64,000 bases of DNA from Persicobacter psychrovividus (GTDB lineage: Bacteria; Bacteroidota; Bacteroidia; Cytophagales; Cyclobacteriaceae). The notes beneath the pieces were generated by a model. It did not search any database. It had not been told where the DNA came from and worked only from the letters and a program-made list of their open reading frames with translations. Shown one piece after another: positions 53,759 through 63,301 of this stretch. The DNA lies in assembly GCF_036492425.1 (NCBI RefSeq), contig NZ_AP025298.1, forward strand, positions 62,001 to 126,000. Direction: 5' to 3'. Made by a program: the position numbers and the translations under genes. The first letter of the stretch is position 1. Each line of letters begins with the position of its first letter.

Positions 53759-54627
53759 TGTATCATTCGATTAAAAAATTCCATACGATCTTCGGAAGGG
53801 CTATCGACCTCCCTGAAAGGGTTGTTCATGCCGAGGGCATCATATTTTGGTGCCCCCATTGGGTGGAAGGCGTTAAGCTGAAAATGTTGACAATGTTTGA
53901 GTGCATGTATAAACGTCGCCATGGCTTTCAGCTGTTCAGGTTCGTCATTTACCTTTGGCACCACAGGGCAGCGCAATTCGTAAGCCGCTTGTTTTTCATC
54001 CAATTTGCGGATGTTGGACAGTATGCGCTCATTGGGTATCCCGGTCCATTTTTGGTGCTGCGCGGCATCCATCAATTTAAGGTCCACCATCCACAAATCA
54101 ACCAGCGGCAGAAGCTTTTTATAACGCGCCCAGGGGTAAGACATATTCGTCTGCACAACACAATGGATTTTTTCCGCTTTTAAAGCCTTCAGCAAAAGAA
54201 AGAGGGCTTCTCCTTGCATCATGGGCTCACCACCCGACAGCGTTACGCCCCCATTCGACTGTCGAAAGAAAGGGAAATCCTGCCGAAGTAGCTCGACAAC
54301 CTCACTGGTTTGGTATCTTTCCCCAACCACTTTTAAAGCTTTGGTAAAACAATGGCTCACGCATTGATGGCACTGCCTGCAAGCGGTGGGTTTCCAAATT
54401 ACCTTTCCCTTTTCATAGCTTAAAGCATCGGATTCACAGGCCGTTACGCAGGCCTGACAGCTAATGCAATTATCAGCCGTAAATTTAAGCTGTGGCTGCC
54501 TTGAAAATGTTTCGGGGTTATGGCACCAAGCACAACGCATATTACACCCTTTAAAAAATACCACGCTTCTAATGCCAGGACCGTCGTGAATCGACATCCG
54601 TTGGACATGTGTAATTACCGACTCCAT
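53740..54627 (-). CDS. Glycyl radical enzyme activase (radical SAM)
   Basis: A 295-residue activase. GCNMRCAWCHNPETF near residues 28-42 is the CxxxCxxC motif binding the SAM cluster. A ferredoxin insert follows with two further Cys clusters, CISCQACVTACESDAL near 54-69 and CRQCHQCVSHCFTKAL near 82-97. LSGGEPMMQ near 130 is the GGE motif. It places the radical on Gly703 of the enzyme encoded immediately downstream and is the first gene of that operon. Confidence 0.9.
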   Translation of the reverse strand: MESVITHVQRMSIHDGPGIRSVVFFKGCNMRCAWCHNPETFSRQPQLKFTADNCISCQACVTACESDALSYEKGKVIWKPTACRQCHQCVSHCFTKALKVVGERYQTSEVVELLRQDFPFFRQSNGGVTLSGGEPMMQGEALFLLLKALKAEKIHCVVQTNMSYPWARYKKLLPLVDLWMVDLKLMDAAQHQKWTGIPNERILSNIRKLDEKQAAYELRCPVVPKVNDEPEQLKAMATFIHALKHCQHFQLNAFHPMGAPKYDALGMNNPFREVDSPSEDRMEFFNRMIQWQQKP

Positions 54628-54746
54628 ATAAGGGTTTCAAAAAATAGAACAGCGGACAATAATCAGCTTTTTCTTTGTAAAGCGTGTTTAACAACTTACC
54701 ACCCTATTGCAGATTTTAAGCTATAAACACGCTCTTGTTGAATAGG

Positions 54747-56171
54747 CTATTTTAAGCCAATTTGGTTACCCTTCCATCCTTTGTCCCAGGTGTTTTTGAA
54801 AGGATGCGCTTCGGTGTTCAATACATACTTCTGGAAATCAAAGACCTTTTCAGGGGCAAAAAACAGGTAACAATATTTCATGGTTTCTGCAAAGAAAAAG
54901 CTCTCCAGGGTATCCCATTTTTCTTTGGTCGTTACATCTTTTAATTGTACATAACCATTATCCACCTGGCAGAATTTTTCAATACTTTCAAACATGGCTT
55001 TGCCCTGCTGATAATATTTAATATCTCCCGTAGCTTTCCAAGTATAATAGGTGGATTCAATCGCCTCTGGGCGAGCCATATAATATTTTGCGTCTTCAGG
55101 AATCGACATATCACTGTAATCTACAGCTTCAGGCTCAATCCCTTCCATCATCCACATTTTATACACTGATGCCTGAAATTTCTCTGCACGCTCATGATCA
55201 CCTTCCAGAACATTGGTCAGGTTCCAGAAACAATCCAGTGCACCAAAGCGTGTAAAAGTCCGCTTGCCATCATTCATGTCTGCCCAGCCCATCCAGTAGC
55301 CATTTTTACCATCATCCACCAAATATTTGTTCACCGCATCGCGACAATTCTCCCACATTTCTTTTAGTTCCGGATCCCCGAATAACAGGTAGCCTTTCAG
55401 CAGGTACTCATAATAGGCATCAATCCCTCCAGAAATATGAGCTCGGGTATCCTTCCACTCTCCGGTATCGCAGTCGATCCATGACCCCACCAGACCTGTG
55501 GTGCCTCGTCGGTTATAAAGTGCCACCACACCACGCTTACATAAATCGTAATATTTTGGGTCGCCGGTCAATTTGGATAACATGCCATACTCCAATAGCA
55601 TCGAGCCGACTTCACAGGGGTTTGTGCCATTACCGCTAATTTCACCGGTTCTTAAATTCACTAATCGATAAGGAATTCCCGTAGGGGTATCAAATACTGG
55701 AATCATGCGGTCGCCAAGGTCTTTTGCCAGGGCCAAAAAGCGCGGGTCACCATCGAGTTGATAGGCAGAAATAAGCCCTCCCAATAATCTGATGGCGATT
55801 TCAAATTGTTGCACTTCAAAGTTTTTATCGAAATCAAGCTTAGAGAAAATCAGCGCTTTATCTTCCTTCATTTGTTCTTTGAGCCCCATCAAATACATGG
55901 TACTGAAAGCGTCAACGGGAGTCATTAACAAGGACTCTTGATACCAGTTATGGCTTCCCTTTTTTATCGGGTTTACGGCATCTTCCCCCCAGGCATAGTT
56001 TTTATAGGCATCCCACCCTTTCAGGAAAGCCGTCTTTACCCGTTGCTGATATTCCTTCTTCTCTTTATTTGAAGGCTTTTGATGTTGTTTTGCAGTAACA
56101 GACTGTGAAAAAATCAACAGCATAATCATTACAAATGCCAAAACCCGATACCTATTACTCTTCATCTTCAT
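54747..56171 (-). CDS. Secreted GH47 family alpha-mannosidase
   Basis: A 474-residue protein with a signal peptide (VLAFVMIMLLIFSQSVTAKQ), acting outside the cytoplasm. GH47 (class I, inverting alpha-1,2-mannosidase) motifs are clear: EVGSMLLEYGMLSKLTGD near residues 187-204, GGIDAYYEYLLKGYLLFGD near 244-262, RPEAIESTYYTWKATGD near 362-378, and the ending LESFFFAETMKYCYLFF plus VLNTEAHPF with the calcium-binding Thr. GH47 is mainly eukaryotic but occurs in some bacteria. It would trim alpha-1,2-linked mannose from high-mannose N-glycans or fungal mannan. A consensus promoter lies 42 nt upstream. Confidence 0.88.
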   Translation of the reverse strand: MKMKSNRYRVLAFVMIMLLIFSQSVTAKQHQKPSNKEKKEYQQRVKTAFLKGWDAYKNYAWGEDAVNPIKKGSHNWYQESLLMTPVDAFSTMYLMGLKEQMKEDKALIFSKLDFDKNFEVQQFEIAIRLLGGLISAYQLDGDPRFLALAKDLGDRMIPVFDTPTGIPYRLVNLRTGEISGNGTNPCEVGSMLLEYGMLSKLTGDPKYYDLCKRGVVALYNRRGTTGLVGSWIDCDTGEWKDTRAHISGGIDAYYEYLLKGYLLFGDPELKEMWENCRDAVNKYLVDDGKNGYWMGWADMNDGKRTFTRFGALDCFWNLTNVLEGDHERAEKFQASVYKMWMMEGIEPEAVDYSDMSIPEDAKYYMARPEAIESTYYTWKATGDIKYYQQGKAMFESIEKFCQVDNGYVQLKDVTTKEKWDTLESFFFAETMKYCYLFFAPEKVFDFQKYVLNTEAHPFKNTWDKGWKGNQIGLK

Positions 56172-56212
56172 ACGAATTTATCTAAAAAAATTAATTGTCC
56201 CTTTCAACAATT

Positions 56213-56243
56213 CAAAATTACAAGATAAATACACCGACTACAA
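56213..56243 (-). promoter_or_regulatory. Predicted promoter of the GH47 gene
   Basis: On the minus strand, TTG (56243-56241), a 20-nt spacer and TAATTTTG (56220-56213) fit the Bacteroidota consensus well. Confidence 0.75.
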
Positions 56244-56620
56244 TTTTTAATTGTCCACTGCAACCACCAAATAGTGTACTGTGGCGATATTCTATAATGA
56301 CACACCCTGAAATGACGGTCTTTTCCTCCGCTCACATTCTCCTGAACTTTGCCTGATCAACATCCGCTCTATCAACAATATATTTTTTAATGAGCGCAGG
56401 CGGATCCTTGCCCGTCCAATCTACCTTGATCATATGGCCCTCGGCGGGCTACGTCAAGGCCTTTTCTTTGAACCACCTCCCCGATTACCACCTCTCCCCT
56501 CCCTACTTAACCATATCAATTTTAATGCTTAGTATATCCATAAGGATGCATTGAGCTAATTATATATACATCATTATTTAATTTACAGTAAATAAAACAT
56601 ACCTAACACAACTTGCGCAC
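56244..56620. other. Intergenic region between divergent GH47 and lipoprotein genes
   Basis: No gene is seen. A 16-nt sequence at 56447-56462 is the exact reverse complement of 37263-37278. No clear plus-strand promoter was identified. Confidence 0.5.
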
Positions 56621-58042
56621 ATGAAAATTCTATACCACGTCATTGTTTCGGTCATCATTCTGTTTTTTTCATTGATCGTGGGCTGCCAGTCCGAGACTGA
56701 AGAACCCAGCCCGAGCCCTATTTACACCATAAGCTTTGTGACCAATGGGGGCGATGAGATTTCCGAACAGGAAATTGAGTCGGGGCAGCAATTGCTGGTG
56801 CTGCCGACACCAACCAAAACCGACTGGGTGTTTGATCAGTGGTACCTCGATGAAACATTTAACGAAGTGTTTGAGCTTCCAAAAGCGATCGATAAGGATA
56901 TTACATTGTACGCTAAATGGCTGGAACATTCACCTGAGACTGCTCCGGAGGAGTATTTTACGGTCACATTCAACACGCAGGGTGGCAGTGATATTGCACC
57001 TTTGCAAGTAAGAAAAGGTAAGCAGGCCACCGCGCCAGAAAACCCGACAAAAGAGGGCTTCGCCTTCGCTGGTTGGTTCAATGGCGAAGACCTATTTCAT
57101 GCTTTTGATTTTGCGAATGCTTCCTTTGATGCCACTGCTTATGCCAAATGGAAACCGAAAGATCAGGCTTTATACTTTGTCGCAGAATCGGGCACAAAAT
57201 ATTACCTGGTGGAAAAACAAGTGCAGGATGATACCATGACGATAATCATCCAGCCGAATAATGCCGTAGGTCAGCCGGTGGATTATTTGGGGCCATTGCA
57301 ATTGGCATCAGATGACGACCTGTTCGTGATAGAAAACCATGCGGCAACCACCGATTTCAGAACTGGTTTCGTCTCACTGTCTATTGACGGGCAACTGATG
57401 AACATAAATATGATGGTGAAGGCGACCCTTTATTTGGGCAGTGGACTACGGGATTACATTCAGACGGCCATGGAAAGTAAATTTGTTGGACCTGAAGGTG
57501 ATTATAATTATCTCGATGTTTCGGGAATGGTTGATGATCAACTGTCAGGCACCTTTTATGATCTGAACTCTTTCAATGGAGACATCAGCAAATGGGATGT
57601 CTCCAATGCTACATCGCTGAGTAACATGTTTAAAGATGCCGAAAGTTTCAATGGTGATATCAGCAAATGGGATGTATCGAAGGTGGTTTCTTTAACTGGT
57701 ATTTTTGAAGGCGCAAGTAGCTTTAATCAAGACCTCAGCAAGTGGGATGTTTCCCATGTTCAACATATGGACTGGGCGTTTAAAAATGCCACCGCATTCA
57801 CTCATGACCTCAACAGCTGGGATGTTTCCAGTGCAAACAGCATGTACGAAATGTTCTATGGGGCAGAGAAATTCGGGAAAGTACCCATGCACCTTGCGGC
57901 CTGGGCCGATAAGCTGGGGCAGCGCAGTATCAATAAGTCAAAAATGTTTACTGGTTCGCTATTCGATGAGGCAGAAGGTTACGCCGCTCCGTGCTGGTAC
58001 AACAATGGCAATTCTACGAATCATGGTTGTTCGAGTAATTAA
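56621..58042 (+). CDS. BspA-like surface lipoprotein with InlB-type repeats
   Basis: A 473-residue lipoprotein: signal sequence VIVSVIILFFSLIVGC with lipobox Cys22. Two InlB B-type repeats follow (about 30-98 and 107-180), each ending in a TLYAKW or TAYAKW motif. After a middle region come four DUF285/BspA-like repeats with the consensus ISKWDVSxxxSLxxMF near 325-430. Such proteins are exposed on the cell surface and often bind host or matrix proteins or glycans. It lies between GH47 and the GH130 operon, so it may be part of the same locus. It ends with its own terminator. Confidence 0.85.
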   Translation: MKILYHVIVSVIILFFSLIVGCQSETEEPSPSPIYTISFVTNGGDEISEQEIESGQQLLVLPTPTKTDWVFDQWYLDETFNEVFELPKAIDKDITLYAKWLEHSPETAPEEYFTVTFNTQGGSDIAPLQVRKGKQATAPENPTKEGFAFAGWFNGEDLFHAFDFANASFDATAYAKWKPKDQALYFVAESGTKYYLVEKQVQDDTMTIIIQPNNAVGQPVDYLGPLQLASDDDLFVIENHAATTDFRTGFVSLSIDGQLMNINMMVKATLYLGSGLRDYIQTAMESKFVGPEGDYNYLDVSGMVDDQLSGTFYDLNSFNGDISKWDVSNATSLSNMFKDAESFNGDISKWDVSKVVSLTGIFEGASSFNQDLSKWDVSHVQHMDWAFKNATAFTHDLNSWDVSSANSMYEMFYGAEKFGKVPMHLAAWADKLGQRSINKSKMFTGSLFDEAEGYAAPCWYNNGNSTNHGCSSN

Positions 58043-58066
58043 TTAGGCGGCCACAAAGGAAAGTGA

Positions 58067-58106
58067 GCGTCGGCGACTGAAAATGTGGCCGACGCTTTTG
58101 TTTTTT
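58067..58106 (+). terminator. Rho-independent terminator after the lipoprotein gene
   Basis: GCGTCGGC (58067-58074) pairs with GCCGACGC (58088-58095), followed by TTTTGTTTTTT. Confidence 0.9.
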
Positions 58107-58153
58107 ACAGGTTCACCCACCGCCTTCAGCAATGGCTGCATCTGCAAGAGCAT

Positions 58154-58189
58154 AAAAAAACCGCATGACATCGATCTGCCATGCGGTTT
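58154..58189 (-). terminator. Terminator of the GH130-hydrolase-symporter operon
   Basis: AAACCGCATG (58158-58167) pairs with CATGCGGTTT (58180-58189). On the minus strand the stem ends in a run of seven T. It lies about 180 nt past the symporter stop. Confidence 0.8.
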
Positions 58190-58371
58190 CTAAAGGAGGA
58201 TTAAACTGCTCAATAGTCTATGAAACAGCTCCAATCTATACACTACATTTCAGCACAAATTTCTATTGGACAGAAATTCAATACCGAAGTAAAGGCGGCT
58301 GGTAACTTGTGATCAGAGGAATCAACCTTGGCCGTCACTGCCCACCTGTAAATCTCAGCAAAAGATGCTTG

Positions 58372-60006
58372 TTATATAAAGACTACAAATGACAGCACCG
58401 ACAGAATCATCAATCCAAGTGCCAAATAGCGGAAGTTTTTATACCACACAACGGACTTAAACTCTTCAGACTCTTCTCTCCAAATTGCCATGGTCCAGGT
58501 GTATTTTTCCACTTTTTCCGCTGGCGGCAATTCGCTGCTATAACTTACTGCCAAAGTGATGATAATATTGATGATCAAAAGAATCGGTACAATCAGCAAG
58601 AAGTGAAGATCCTTAATGAATGGGATGCTGTCCTTGAAGCTCAGCATGAAAATGGCAACGATTAGACCGGATACCAGACCGACAAAAGCACCTTTGGCAT
58701 TCACTCGCTTATTGAACAATCCGAGGAAGAACACGCCCACGACAGGAGGGGCAAGATAGCTCAACATCTCTTGGTAGTAATCCACCAAAGAACCAAATTT
58801 CTGAATATTTGGTGCCCACAAAATGGCGATAATAAGAATTACCGTAGAGGTGATCTGTCCGACACGTACAAGCTTCTTGCTGTCCGCCTTTTTATCGATT
58901 TTAGAATAAAAATCAAGGGTGAAGAGCGTAGAGGCCGAATTCAAAGTAGCACTCAAAGTAGAGGTCAGCGCTGAGATCATCGCAGCAATAACAATTCCGA
59001 CCAACCCAACGGGCATCAGCTTCATGATCAGTCGAGGGTAAATTTCATTGACATCAATATGGTATTTGGTGATGATCTCTTTACCGAATGCAGTGGCAGG
59101 AATATGAACATCGAACAGGTCCATGGCACGAGCCGCCAAGCCTGGCATAATGAAGATGAACAAGGTGAAAATATACAATACACCAACAAACAATACTCCT
59201 TTACGACCATGATCAATAGACTTTGCCGAAAGCACACGCTGAACCATCACCTGGTTGTTTCCCCAGAAATAAAATCCGAGGATCGGTATCCCGACGATCA
59301 TCCCGAGCCACGGCACGGCAGGGTCATGCATTGGGCGAATCAATTGCATCCACACCCCATGGTCAAATCGGTGATAAAACTGGTCCCATCCGCCAATGTG
59401 GGTCATGGCAAGATATGCCAAAATGATGGATCCGATAATCAAAATTACGGCCTGAATAAGTTCAGCATTGATGGCCGAAGACAAACCGCCAGGGATGGTA
59501 TAAATACCCGCTGCAATGGCCAAAAACAAAATGATCGTCTGCAATTCCGCATGCGGATAGATCAGCTTGATGATCATTGCCCCTGCATAAAGGGCAGCCG
59601 CTGCATCCAAAAACACATTACCGATAATGGTAATGGCTGAAAAATAATACCGTGACCGCTTGTCAAACCTGCGCTCCAGGAATTCGGGCATGGTGAAAAT
59701 TTTCGATTTGAGGTAAAAGGGCAGAAAGAAGGTCGCAAAGACGACCATCACCAGAATGGAAATCCACTGGTAATTGTAAACGGCAATCCCGGTTTTGAAT
59801 GCTTCTGCCGATTGCCCAATCAAGGTAGAACTGGAGACACTGGCCGCAAAGAGGGACAAGCCCACTGCGGGCCATTTCATGTTTCGCCCAGCCAGGAAAT
59901 AGTCCTGTGAGCTGTCGTTTGAGGAGTTCATCAACGCCCAAACAATCACCCCGACCACGTAAACGATGATCAGGCCTAAATCTATATTACTTAAAGAATA
60001 ACTCAT
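58372..60006 (-). CDS. Sodium:solute symporter (SSS family)
   Basis: A 544-residue inner-membrane protein with about 13-14 hydrophobic segments. Family marks include DYFLAGRNMKWPAVGLSLFAASVSSSTLIGQS near residues 34-65 and AMISALTSTLSATLNSASTLFTLDFY near 335-360, where Ser/Thr residues form the usual Na+ site. It takes up a sugar or sugar acid with sodium. The ATG overlaps the stop of the hydrolase gene, and the GH130 enzyme is further upstream, so the substrate is most likely a mannose-containing disaccharide. No SusC/D-type role. Confidence 0.88.
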   Translation of the reverse strand: MSYSLSNIDLGLIIVYVVGVIVWALMNSSNDSSQDYFLAGRNMKWPAVGLSLFAASVSSSTLIGQSAEAFKTGIAVYNYQWISILVMVVFATFFLPFYLKSKIFTMPEFLERRFDKRSRYYFSAITIIGNVFLDAAAALYAGAMIIKLIYPHAELQTIILFLAIAAGIYTIPGGLSSAINAELIQAVILIIGSIILAYLAMTHIGGWDQFYHRFDHGVWMQLIRPMHDPAVPWLGMIVGIPILGFYFWGNNQVMVQRVLSAKSIDHGRKGVLFVGVLYIFTLFIFIMPGLAARAMDLFDVHIPATAFGKEIITKYHIDVNEIYPRLIMKLMPVGLVGIVIAAMISALTSTLSATLNSASTLFTLDFYSKIDKKADSKKLVRVGQITSTVILIIAILWAPNIQKFGSLVDYYQEMLSYLAPPVVGVFFLGLFNKRVNAKGAFVGLVSGLIVAIFMLSFKDSIPFIKDLHFLLIVPILLIINIIITLAVSYSSELPPAEKVEKYTWTMAIWREESEEFKSVVWYKNFRYLALGLMILSVLSFVVFI

Positions 60007-61562
60007 TATTTATTCATATTTGTCATGACTACTACTGATTTCGCTGGTAAGGTCACGCTGAGGCCTCCTTGCGCTGAGACACTGACCTGTTCGGTGCTTA
60101 TTTTCGCCTTTTCAGCGGTTGCTTGTTCACGTGTATAAGTCAATTTTTTTAACTGTGGCGAAGATTTCAACCCATCGATTTGAACAGTAACCGTCTGGAT
60201 CTCCTCGCTATTATTCACCGCCATTACAGAATACTTGTCCTCTTTTGTTCCTGCGGTAATGCGTAGCCCTTTGATGGCAGGAACATCAACCTTAAGGATT
60301 TCGGTATGCGCAGGGAAGTATTTACAGGCCCATGACCATGGATAAAACCACGGACGGATCTGCTCATCTTTCGGGCTGTTTTCAATTTCGGTACCCAGGA
60401 TATTCCAGAATCCCCAGCGTTTAAGCTTGGTTTTGTCTCCTTTGTCGCCCATCGTGTGCATCGCATCATCCAGCGCCCAGGCGATCGTTCCCGCACATCC
60501 CGCATTCATAAACTGAACCACAGCATCAGCCATATCGACCCCATATTGGTAATCATAGATGGCCATCTGAGAATCCTCCGGAGAGGTAAAGGCATCTTTT
60601 TTGGCACGGGCAATATTTTTTTCATGGAAAGGACCGAAGTTATCCTTAAGTCCTAACTCACCGATAAGGAATGGCTTGCCCGTTTTATGCGTCTGGGCAA
60701 TGGCCTCTTTCCAGAAGACATCTTTTGCCGCCTTGCCTTCACGTACAATCATCGTCGGCATATAGGCATGAATCTCATAAGCACCCAGTTCATCATTCAG
60801 CGAATCAACCGACATTTTCACCCAGTCTTTACCTTCATACTGAGATTTGTATTTTGGGTAAGAATACTGAGGCACCGTTCCTGGTCCACTGATTTGGATT
60901 TTATCATCCAGCCCTTTGGCTTTTAATTCCTTATGAAGTTGCTTTACCCCACGTTTCCACAGATCAAAATCGCCCAAGGTAGAGGCCCAATCACCATTAG
61001 GCTCATTGACCAAGTTATAATATTTGATACAAGAATACCCCTTCTTGTTGATCAGAAAATCAAGATACTGAGCGATCATTTTTGACCACCTTGGGTCGTC
61101 CGCCGCTTTGAGCTTGTCTTTCTTATTTTCAATGTCATGCATGTGATGTGGTGTACCCCACTCCCCCATCACAACGGTAATATTTCGGCTCTGGCAATAA
61201 TCGAGCAGTTTGAATAAAGTTTTAATCTCGGGCGTGTTGAAATTCAATACCGCTTTTTTATGTCTATTCAATCCCATATAATATCGCCAGTTGGCCTGGT
61301 CCATCATTCGGATAAATTGCGGCTGCATTCGATCCAGGCGAGCATAGAGCGTGTCCCATTTTGCAGGATTGTTCATCAGGTCTCCCCACTCGGCACTTTT
61401 ACTGTCGGCATGAGGGTACGCATCCCATTCGACGCCGTTACCAATGTACTGATTACAAACGACCTGTTCTTTATGAACCGTTACCGTAGGGTGTTGTGGT
61501 GCTTGATTACAGGCTTGAAGGGCAAGAAGCAATCCTGCGCCAAAAAAATATTTATTCAACAT
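60006..61562 (-). CDS. Clan GH-A glycoside hydrolase lipoprotein
   Basis: A 518-residue lipoprotein (LLLALQAC, lipobox Cys17). A (beta/alpha)8 barrel of clan GH-A fills about 30-400: the acid/base Glu is in YYNLVNEPNGDW near residue 190 and the nucleophile Glu in FLIGELGLKDNFG near 297. A beta-sandwich domain follows (about 410-515). NEPN suggests GH39- or GH5-like enzymes; I cannot name the family. Context with GH130 and the symporter makes a mannosidase or mannanase plausible. It follows the GH130 gene by 60 nt. Confidence 0.78.
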   Translation of the reverse strand: MLNKYFFGAGLLLALQACNQAPQHPTVTVHKEQVVCNQYIGNGVEWDAYPHADSKSAEWGDLMNNPAKWDTLYARLDRMQPQFIRMMDQANWRYYMGLNRHKKAVLNFNTPEIKTLFKLLDYCQSRNITVVMGEWGTPHHMHDIENKKDKLKAADDPRWSKMIAQYLDFLINKKGYSCIKYYNLVNEPNGDWASTLGDFDLWKRGVKQLHKELKAKGLDDKIQISGPGTVPQYSYPKYKSQYEGKDWVKMSVDSLNDELGAYEIHAYMPTMIVREGKAAKDVFWKEAIAQTHKTGKPFLIGELGLKDNFGPFHEKNIARAKKDAFTSPEDSQMAIYDYQYGVDMADAVVQFMNAGCAGTIAWALDDAMHTMGDKGDKTKLKRWGFWNILGTEIENSPKDEQIRPWFYPWSWACKYFPAHTEILKVDVPAIKGLRITAGTKEDKYSVMAVNNSEEIQTVTVQIDGLKSSPQLKKLTYTREQATAEKAKISTEQVSVSAQGGLSVTLPAKSVVVMTNMNK

Positions 61563-61622
61563 AACATTCAGGGGTCAAAATTAAAGAATCTGGAAGCCCA
61601 GATTCTTTATTTATAAAAATAA

Positions 61623-62645
61623 CTATCGTTGAGGCTGTGCATCATTCTCTTTGATGAACGCAACTAATTCATCAATATTACAAGTGGCCAATGCACAATA
61701 CTGATCGGCAGCACCATAATAAATGTAAAGCGTATCATCCTTTACTACATTACCAACAGGGAAAACACACCCTTTATAGATACCGTCAGTTTCATAATCA
61801 AATTCAGGCTCCATGATAAAATCCTTGGTGCGGGCCAAAACTTTGGTTGGATCATTTTTATCAAGCAATGCGGCTCCCACACGGTAGATTTTATCTTCAC
61901 ATACCCCATGATACAGCATCACCCAGCCTTGGTCGGTAAGTACAGGAGGCGTATTTCCACCCACTTTTTCTTCCCACCATTGCTCACCTTTCAGTAACAA
62001 TTGAGATTTTCCTTCCCAGTCCATCATATCCTCCGATTGTGCGATCCAGATAGAGGCGTGATCTGTACCGTATTCTTTTCCTACCCACTCTTTTGGTCGG
62101 TGAAGCATAATGAATTTATCGTTTACCTTTTCCGGAAACAAAATTACATCTCGGTCATCAAGCATCGGGTTGGTCATTCTTCCCACACGCTGGTAGCTTT
62201 TCAAATCCTTGGAAATGGCCAAAGCGGTGTTGGTAATGTTCTTGCTCAAAACGGCTGGTGCACTTGCCGCTACTTTTACTTCCGTAACTTCATCATAAGA
62301 CAATTTCCAGTACTGACCTGGAGGGAAAGCACGGTATGCGTAAGTCACATAATAGGTATCGTCCATTTTGATGATGCGAGGATCTTCCACACAACCTGCA
62401 TCAGGGCCATCTACGCTTGGTGAAAATACAGGTTGGTCAGATACCCTTGTGAACGTTTCGCCATCTTCACTTTCTGCTAAGCCAAAATGAATATAATGTT
62501 CTTTATCATCACCTGCTGCTCTATATAATAGGTAGAATTTCCCATCCTCATACCAAGCCCCTGGATTACAGGTTACCAGGCTTTCCCAGCTATTTTCTTT
62601 CTTAGGAGACAAAATCGGGTTCTTGTCGCTCTTTGTTAATTTCAT
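61623..62645 (-). CDS. GH130 family mannoside phosphorylase/hydrolase
   Basis: A 340-residue, five-bladed propeller enzyme of GH130 without signal peptide, so cytoplasmic. NPILSPKKENSWESLVTCNPGAW near residues 8-30, DAGCVEDPRIIKMDDTYYVTYAYR near 80-103, RDVILFPEK near 165, and the ending YIYYGAADQYCALAT match the family. GH130 enzymes split beta-mannosides, including Man-GlcNAc from N-glycans, mannosylglucose and beta-1,2-mannosides, mostly with phosphate. First gene of the operon with the GH-A hydrolase and the symporter. The subfamily is not resolved. Confidence 0.88.
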   Translation of the reverse strand: MKLTKSDKNPILSPKKENSWESLVTCNPGAWYEDGKFYLLYRAAGDDKEHYIHFGLAESEDGETFTRVSDQPVFSPSVDGPDAGCVEDPRIIKMDDTYYVTYAYRAFPPGQYWKLSYDEVTEVKVAASAPAVLSKNITNTALAISKDLKSYQRVGRMTNPMLDDRDVILFPEKVNDKFIMLHRPKEWVGKEYGTDHASIWIAQSEDMMDWEGKSQLLLKGEQWWEEKVGGNTPPVLTDQGWVMLYHGVCEDKIYRVGAALLDKNDPTKVLARTKDFIMEPEFDYETDGIYKGCVFPVGNVVKDDTLYIYYGAADQYCALATCNIDELVAFIKENDAQPQR

Positions 62646-63301
62646 AATTGCAAGTATTTAAGCTTTTTTGGTGGTGATGTTGAGATATTACAAATGTAGG
62701 GGGTTAATCCATCTGTTTCTGATACTATGCAGCCGAAAAATAATGAAATAATGAATTGTTGTTTACGCAAACAAATTATTACCTATTATTGCATCAACAA
62801 TTTACATTAAGAGATGTACTTATACACAAAAGACAAAGTTCTAAACAATTAAACAAAATATATTTTATATAAAATAAGAGGTTTTATTTAACACATAATC
62901 AATATCATTTAGATTAAATGAACCAAAAACCACTTATAAACTGATCATAAAGCACTCTTTTTTAGATTTTTACACCCTTTCCGAATTATCACAGCCAATG
63001 TTGTAGGTGATGAATTGATGATATCCGCACCTAAATAAAGGAACGAATGAATCCAAAATCACAATCAACAAACAGGTCGGAAAATAATAAACGAATCACA
63101 ATAGCGAAAAATAAACTAGAACCAAAAAACAATATTTTACAACATATGAAAAACGAATTTTTATAAAACAACTATTATAATTTAATATATTTTTAATTAG
63201 GTGAGTGGGTTTCTGATCTACAAATAAGTTTCCACCTACACAAATTGCCCAAAATATTCTTAATATTTAATTTTTTATCCCATGCTTCGGCATGTATAAT
63301 T
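62646..63301. other. Divergent intergenic region between GH130 and SusC genes
   Basis: About 650 bp of AT-rich DNA with no gene. It must contain the promoters of the GH130 operon and of the SusC gene. The only clear box is the -7 element at 62691-62698. Confidence 0.6.
62691..62698 (-). promoter_or_regulatory. Predicted -7 box of the GH130 operon
   Basis: TACATTTG on the minus strand fits TAnnTTTG; no good -33 TTG is found about 20 nt away, so an activator may be needed. Confidence 0.5.
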
